Origin: Rhodococcus sp. PAMC28707
GTDB taxonomy: Bacteria; Actinomycetota; Actinomycetes; Mycobacteriales; Mycobacteriaceae
Direction of reading: 5' to 3'
Length of the DNA: 64,000 nt
Assembly: GCF_004795915.1 (NCBI RefSeq)
Contig: NZ_CP039253.1
Span: 1,984,001-2,048,000, forward strand
Part shown: positions 59,931-64,000 of the stretch, piece by piece
How the letters are laid out: each line of letters starts with the position of its first letter
Numbering within the stretch: position 1 is the stretch's first letter
Notes under the pieces: generated by a model
Database searches by the model: none
What the model was told of the DNA's origin: nothing
The model's input: the letters and a program-made list of their open reading frames with translations, nothing else
Translations under genes and position numbers: made by a program

Positions 59931-60992
59931 GTGACCGCTCGCATCCGCACCGACCTCGACGCAATCCCCGCCTACGTACCCGGACGCAACTTCCCGGGCG
60001 CGATCAAGCTGGCCAGCAACGAGACGACGCAGGGTCCGCTCCCTGGGGTCCGCGAGAAGATCGCCGAGTCGGTCGACACCGTCAACCGCTACCCCGACAT
60101 CCGGGCCACTGCCCTCGTGGACGCCGTCGCCGCGCATGTGAAGGTCGACCCGGCCAATATCGCAGTAGGCAACGGATCGGTGTCACTGTGCCAGGAAGTC
60201 GTCCAGATCATGTGCGGCCCCGGCGACGAGGTGATGTATGCGTGGCGGTCCTTCGAGGCGTACCCGATCATCGCGCGCGTCGCCGGTGCGACGCCGGTAG
60301 AGGTCCCGCTGAACGCGGCGCACGTGCATGATCTCGACGCCATGCTCGCCGCGATCACCGAGCGCACCCGCGTGATATTCGTCTGCAACCCGAACAATCC
60401 TTCCGGCACCGTCGTGGCCAGATCTGCACTCGAGCGATTCCTCGACGCGGTGCCCGCGCATGTCCTCGTGGTACTGGACGAGGCCTACTTCGAGTACGCC
60501 CGCGACAACCCGGAGGGTGAGTACACCGACGGTGTCGAATTGGCCCGCGACCGTCGCAACGTTCTCGTTCTCCGCACGTTTTCCAAGGCGTACGGGCTGG
60601 CCGGACTACGCGTGGGATATGCCGTCGGTGATTCGGCGGTGATCACCGCGATGAGCAAAGTTCGCATCGCATTCGCGGTGAGCTCCGTTGCACAGCAGGC
60701 AGCGCTGGCATCGCTCGAGGCAAAGGACGAGCTCCTCACCCGTACCGATACCCTTGTCGCAGAACGCAAACGGGTTCGCACTGCACTGATCGAGCTGGGT
60801 TACGACGTCGCGCCTTCGGAGGCGAACTTCGTGTTCCTACCACTCGGGGCCCTCTCCGGCCCCTACACCGAAGCCGCGGCAGAAGCTGGAATACTGTTGC
60901 GCGCCTACGGAAACGACGGGGTTCGCATCACCATCGGCGACCCACACGAGAACGACGCCTACCTGAAATACGCAGCTACCGCGGCTCATTGA
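59931..60992 (+). CDS. pat: Histidinol-phosphate/aromatic aminotransferase
   Basis: A 353-residue fold type I PLP aminotransferase of the HisC2/Pat group that interconverts aromatic amino acids and their 2-oxo acids. It has LASNETTQGPLPGV, VGNGSVSLCQ, CNPNNPSGT, DEAYFEY and the PLP Lys in RTFSKAYGLAGLRVGYA. GTG 59931 is the start. A pat gene near tRNA-Ser and tRNA-Arg is also found in mycobacteria (Rv3772 region), supporting a mycolata origin for this segment. Its end overlaps the convergent AraC gene by 17 bases. Confidence 0.93.
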   Translation: MTARIRTDLDAIPAYVPGRNFPGAIKLASNETTQGPLPGVREKIAESVDTVNRYPDIRATALVDAVAAHVKVDPANIAVGNGSVSLCQEVVQIMCGPGDEVMYAWRSFEAYPIIARVAGATPVEVPLNAAHVHDLDAMLAAITERTRVIFVCNPNNPSGTVVARSALERFLDAVPAHVLVVLDEAYFEYARDNPEGEYTDGVELARDRRNVLVLRTFSKAYGLAGLRVGYAVGDSAVITAMSKVRIAFAVSSVAQQAALASLEAKDELLTRTDTLVAERKRVRTALIELGYDVAPSEANFVFLPLGALSGPYTEAAAEAGILLRAYGNDGVRITIGDPHENDAYLKYAATAAH

Positions 60993-61917
60993 TGACCCGC
61001 GCCTGCCGAGGACTCATCCCGAACTCCTCACGGAACACCGCGTTGAAGGTACTGACCGAGCCGAAACCCGACTGATGGGCGATCTCGGCGACCGTCCGGT
61101 GACACTGGGCGGGATCGTCGAGCCGAGCACGCGCGCGGACGAGTCGACTGGTCCGGATCATCTCCGAAGGGTTGGTGCCCACCGACTGCGTCACGGCCTG
61201 CACATGCCGCAGCGACCAGCCGAGGCGTCGAGCAAGGGTTTTCGGGGTAAGAGTCGGGTCGTCGGACTGCGTTTTCACGAGCGCCGACGCGGCCTGCGCG
61301 ACATCCGGCCACCGGGACACATCGGATGCGACACCGACCAGCATCCTGGTGAGCGCATCGGATACCTCGCGAAAACTGTTCGCCGAGAGAGTATCTCGTT
61401 GTACCGATAGCTGCTCGGTCATTGCAGCTGCCACGGCCCCCATACCCGAGGCAAGGTCGAGAACCCGCGGCTTCACGGGAACGACCGAACGCGGCCAGGC
61501 CGATTCCGGCACGCTCACCACCCATGCTCGCGCACCCGGACCGTGCTCGATGGAGAACGGTGCCGCCATCGACATCGCGACCGCGGCGCCCGGGCCCACG
61601 ATGGCGCGATCGTCACCGTGCGCACATCGAAACGTGCCCGCCCGAGGGACCACGACGCGCAGGCTCCGATCGTCGTCGGAGCGAGCGGCTACGGCGCTCC
61701 TCGAGTAGACGATGGCATCGGAACTGAACTCCACCAGTTGAAATTCTTCGGACCGCTGCACGACGGTCTTTCCACTGAAACCCATCGTTTCGTCGAAGGC
61801 GAAATCGAGACCACCATGGTTGAAGCGAACGTGTTCACGCCAGAAGCCCGGCCGATCCCTGGCAGGCAACAATGTGGTGTCGATGGTCGACACGACGTAA
61901 TCCGCTGCGGTAGTCAT
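60976..61917 (-). CDS. AraC family transcriptional regulator (AraC-binding-like domain plus HTH)
   Basis: A 313-residue protein: an N-terminal AraC_binding_2-type sensor (about 1-180, with VVPRAGTFRCAHGDDRAIVG) and a C-terminal pair of helix-turn-helix motifs (TPKTLARRLGWSLRHVQAVTQ and TVAEIAHQSGFGSVSTFNAVFREEFG). It should activate genes in response to a substrate. It is divergent from the alpha/beta hydrolase gene at 62079 across 161 bases, its likely target. An AAAGG ribosome site precedes the ATG. Confidence 0.91.
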   Translation of the reverse strand: MTTAADYVVSTIDTTLLPARDRPGFWREHVRFNHGGLDFAFDETMGFSGKTVVQRSEEFQLVEFSSDAIVYSRSAVAARSDDDRSLRVVVPRAGTFRCAHGDDRAIVGPGAAVAMSMAAPFSIEHGPGARAWVVSVPESAWPRSVVPVKPRVLDLASGMGAVAAAMTEQLSVQRDTLSANSFREVSDALTRMLVGVASDVSRWPDVAQAASALVKTQSDDPTLTPKTLARRLGWSLRHVQAVTQSVGTNPSEMIRTSRLVRARARLDDPAQCHRTVAEIAHQSGFGSVSTFNAVFREEFGMSPRQARVINEPR

Positions 61918-62078
61918 AAGTTGTACCTTTCGCGCCTGAATCCGTGCGTCCGGCCGTCGATTCCGTGCGCGTCACCGGCAGACCCGTCGCATACATGCGC
62001 CTTACCGTGCAGAGAGTACACGTGTCCTCCATCACATCGGGGGTCACAACGGCGGCAAGAATCGGTCAGGAGTCCGAC

Positions 62079-62873
62079 ATGAACACGATCCAGGTCAACG
62101 GCGCGACGCTGTCTTACGAGGTATCAGGACCGGAGGACGGCACCCCCGTCGTCCTCAGCCATTCACTGTTCTTCGATCATCGAATGTTCGACGCGTTGGC
62201 CGAACTCTTGACGTCCGCAGGGCACCGCGTCTTCGCGTACGACCACCGCAACCACGGCGAGAGTTCGACGCATCCGCGCGCCGAGGTGTCCGTGGACATC
62301 CTGACCGAGGACGCTGCTGCCTTCATCGAAGAACTGCGACTGGGTCGCGTGCATTTTCTGGGAAACTCGCTAGGCGGATTCGTCGCGCTTCGGTTGGCGG
62401 CAAGGCGGCCCGAGTTGCTGCTGTCCGCCGTCGCAATGGGCTCGTCGGCTGAGGAGGAGCATCAGTTGGAGGCGTTCGCTCCCCTCGTGGAGCAACTGGC
62501 CGACATCGGGGGGCGCGAGAACATCGACATCGTTTTGTACATCATGTTCGGAGACACCAGCTTGTCCGCAGGCACACCCGCCGTCGAGGAGTGGCGTGGC
62601 CGGATCGCCGAGCTGAAGCCCAGCATCGGCGACTCTGCCTACCAGGTGATTCACCGGTCGCGAATCGTCGAGGAATTGAACGGTTGCACGGTGCCGGTGC
62701 TCGCGATCTCCGGCACGGAAGATCACGCATACCCGCCGCCCATCTCGGACGTCAACATCGCCGAGGCATCCGGTGGCAACTACCGGAGCGTCGAAGCTGC
62801 GGGCCACTCGGTATCGCTCGAGCAACCCGCAGCCGTTGCCGAGCACGTGCTCGCGCACTTCTCGGCGATCTGA
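62079..62873 (+). CDS. Alpha/beta hydrolase
   Basis: A 264-residue alpha/beta hydrolase of the 3-oxoadipate enol-lactonase/epoxide hydrolase-like class. The nucleophile Ser is in LGNSLGGFVAL (about 93-103), the acidic residue is in ISGTEDHAYPP and the His is in AAGHSVSLEQP. An oxyanion-type front reads VVLSHSLFFDHRMFD. The ATG at 62079 has AGGAG seven bases upstream. It is probably activated by the divergent AraC protein. It ends 16 bases from the convergent mycolyltransferase gene. Confidence 0.91.
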   Translation: MNTIQVNGATLSYEVSGPEDGTPVVLSHSLFFDHRMFDALAELLTSAGHRVFAYDHRNHGESSTHPRAEVSVDILTEDAAAFIEELRLGRVHFLGNSLGGFVALRLAARRPELLLSAVAMGSSAEEEHQLEAFAPLVEQLADIGGRENIDIVLYIMFGDTSLSAGTPAVEEWRGRIAELKPSIGDSAYQVIHRSRIVEELNGCTVPVLAISGTEDHAYPPPISDVNIAEASGGNYRSVEAAGHSVSLEQPAAVAEHVLAHFSAI

Positions 62874-62889
62874 CCCGGTCGCGCGAGTC

Positions 62890-63924
62890 CTAGATGTTCA
62901 GAGCGTCGCGGAGCGTCGGCCAGGACTCGCGCAGATCGTCTTGCCAATACGGCCACTGGTGGATGCCGTAAGGCCGATAGACGAACTTGGCCGGTATGCG
63001 GATGGATCGAAGTTTGGTGTCGAACAACGTTGTGCAGTAAAGCGCGGCAGCTTCGAGCGGGCCGCCCATGGCGGCCGACTCGATGCCCGTGCCACCCGGT
63101 CCGAGTTCGTATGGGCCGGGCAAACCGGTGCCGACAGAAACATAGACATCCTTGCCGCGCAAGGCTTCTGCGTTACGCGACGGATCATGCTCGACCCACT
63201 TCGGATCGTCGTTCTCACCCCACATGTTGGTCGCGTTACCGCCATTGGTCGCGACAGTGGCACGAACAGCATCCTTCAGGTTCGGCTGCGAGTTGTCATA
63301 GCAGCCACTCAGGCCTGCCACACCGGTATAGAGATCGGGGTGACGGGTGATCAGATCCATTGCACCTTGAGCACCCATGGAAACGCCGGCAATCGCGTTG
63401 GTACCGTTGCCGGAGAACCGGGCATCGATCAGCGGTGGTAGCTCCGAGGTCAGGAACGTCTCCCACATATTGACGCCGAGGATGGGGTCCGGGGCATTCC
63501 AGTTGGTGTAGTAACTACTCGAACCACCGATGGGGAGGACGACGTTGACGTCCTTGTCCGCGAAGAAGTCCACGATATCGGTCTTCTGCGTCCACGTGCT
63601 CTCGGCATAGTCGGATTCTTTGCCGGCACTGACGCCGTCGAGCATGTAGAGGGTAGGGCGCGGGCCGCCCCTTGCAGGCAACAACACCTGAACCTGAACG
63701 ATCTTGTTCATCGATGGAGACTGCACGAAAACTGCAGCACGACGGGGTGTGATCATCTCGATATGGTCGATACGAACAGAAGACGACTGTGAGGACTCAC
63801 CGAAGGTCGTCACGGGACCATCGGAGCTTCCGGTCCCGGGCATCGGTTGAGCAGACACCACACCGGTCCCCAGTATCGACAGCGCAATGCTGGTTCCCAG
63901 CGCTGCCAGAACACGACGGTGCAT
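62890..63924 (-). CDS. Secreted mycolyltransferase, antigen 85 (Fbp) family
   Basis: A 344-residue exported esterase. An N-terminal signal peptide (MHRRVLAALGTSIALSILGT, cleavage likely near VSA-QP) is followed by an esterase fold: LYMLDGVSAGKESDYAES, the nucleophile Ser in IAGVSMGAQGAMD, and the late YGIHQWPYWQDDL with the catalytic His. Antigen 85 proteins attach mycolic acids to trehalose or arabinogalactan in the cell envelope, so the organism makes mycolates. ATG 63924 is chosen; a TTG 12 bases upstream, closer to GGAGG, is an alternative. The 76 bases beyond its start hold no identified gene. Confidence 0.92.
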   Translation of the reverse strand: MHRRVLAALGTSIALSILGTGVVSAQPMPGTGSSDGPVTTFGESSQSSSVRIDHIEMITPRRAAVFVQSPSMNKIVQVQVLLPARGGPRPTLYMLDGVSAGKESDYAESTWTQKTDIVDFFADKDVNVVLPIGGSSSYYTNWNAPDPILGVNMWETFLTSELPPLIDARFSGNGTNAIAGVSMGAQGAMDLITRHPDLYTGVAGLSGCYDNSQPNLKDAVRATVATNGGNATNMWGENDDPKWVEHDPSRNAEALRGKDVYVSVGTGLPGPYELGPGGTGIESAAMGGPLEAAALYCTTLFDTKLRSIRIPAKFVYRPYGIHQWPYWQDDLRESWPTLRDALNI

Positions 63925-64000
63925 TCGACTGATCAATCCTCCTCCGCCGCACCCCTTCGGGCGCAACACGAGCAACTTCGAATTCGACCTGACCCACCAG

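Noticed and set aside
61944-62078. A 45-residue N-terminal extension of the alpha/beta hydrolase
   Set aside because: The ATG at 62079 has AGGAG and gives the family's normal start; the extension lies in the divergent promoter.
1-64000. Whole-window search for CRISPR arrays, transposases, integrases and attachment sites
   Set aside because: I found no regularly spaced repeats and no recombinase motif; the two tRNA genes are not followed by a repeated 3' end.

Overview
The window looks like chromosomal DNA from a mycolic-acid-containing actinomycete, most likely Rhodococcus or a close Nocardiaceae relative. The signs are high GC with strong G/C third-position bias, a secreted antigen-85-type mycolyltransferase, an orphan MCE protein, two ANTAR-domain regulators, an FprA-type ferredoxin reductase, many acyl-CoA catabolic genes and a textbook KstR box. 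I see no phage, transposase, integrase, rRNA or CRISPR array.

Positions 1-13,500 hold central carbon and stress genes. A GH65 glycoside phosphorylase (cut by the left edge) converges on a minus-strand operon of phosphoketolase, class I fructose-bisphosphate aldolase and a histidine phosphatase. At the operon's end lies a 69-codon remnant of a polyphosphate kinase 2. Next come an SPFH membrane protein, a universal stress protein, a VOC protein, two ANTAR regulators, a zinc alcohol dehydrogenase, an MHS-type transporter, and an overlapping alkyltransferase-like/DUF488 pair. Weak DosR-like sites precede the stress protein and one ANTAR gene.

Positions 13,700-33,700 are mostly lipid and xenobiotic catabolism: an SDR; a TetR gene followed by an operator and an overlapping thiolase-like/crotonase/acyl-CoA dehydrogenase operon; another acyl-CoA dehydrogenase; a P450 with its own operator; a PucR regulator divergent from an aldehyde dehydrogenase-SDR-FprA-FadD run; a DapA-family aldolase divergent from a LysR gene; and small membrane proteins.

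Positions 33,800-48,400 start with a FadD19-like ligase behind a perfect KstR site, then a DUF2945 protein, a decayed Hsp20 gene, a small new gene and a short UvrA paralogue. A complete beta-oxidation cluster follows: acyl-CoA dehydrogenase, thiolase, two-domain hydratase/3-hydroxyacyl-CoA dehydrogenase, TetR, acyl-CoA ligase and aldehyde dehydrogenase. The same operator, TTGRCA-N3-TGCCAA, stands before the first gene and again before the ligase, so the enclosed TetR protein probably controls both halves.

Positions 48,400-58,500 hold a third TetR module. A perfect 10-bp inverted repeat separates the repressor from an overlapping operon of a PF10118 di-metal protein, a flavin/2Fe-2S reductase, a Baeyer-Villiger-type monooxygenase and an SDR, followed by a single MCE gene. 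An amidohydrolase, an SDR and a divergent TetR gene with operator come next.

Positions 58,500-64,000 are more housekeeping in nature: tRNA-Arg(ACG), tRNA-Ser(GCT), a dienelactone-hydrolase-like protein lacking its nucleophile, a HisC2-type aminotransferase, an AraC regulator divergent from an alpha/beta hydrolase, and the mycolyltransferase.
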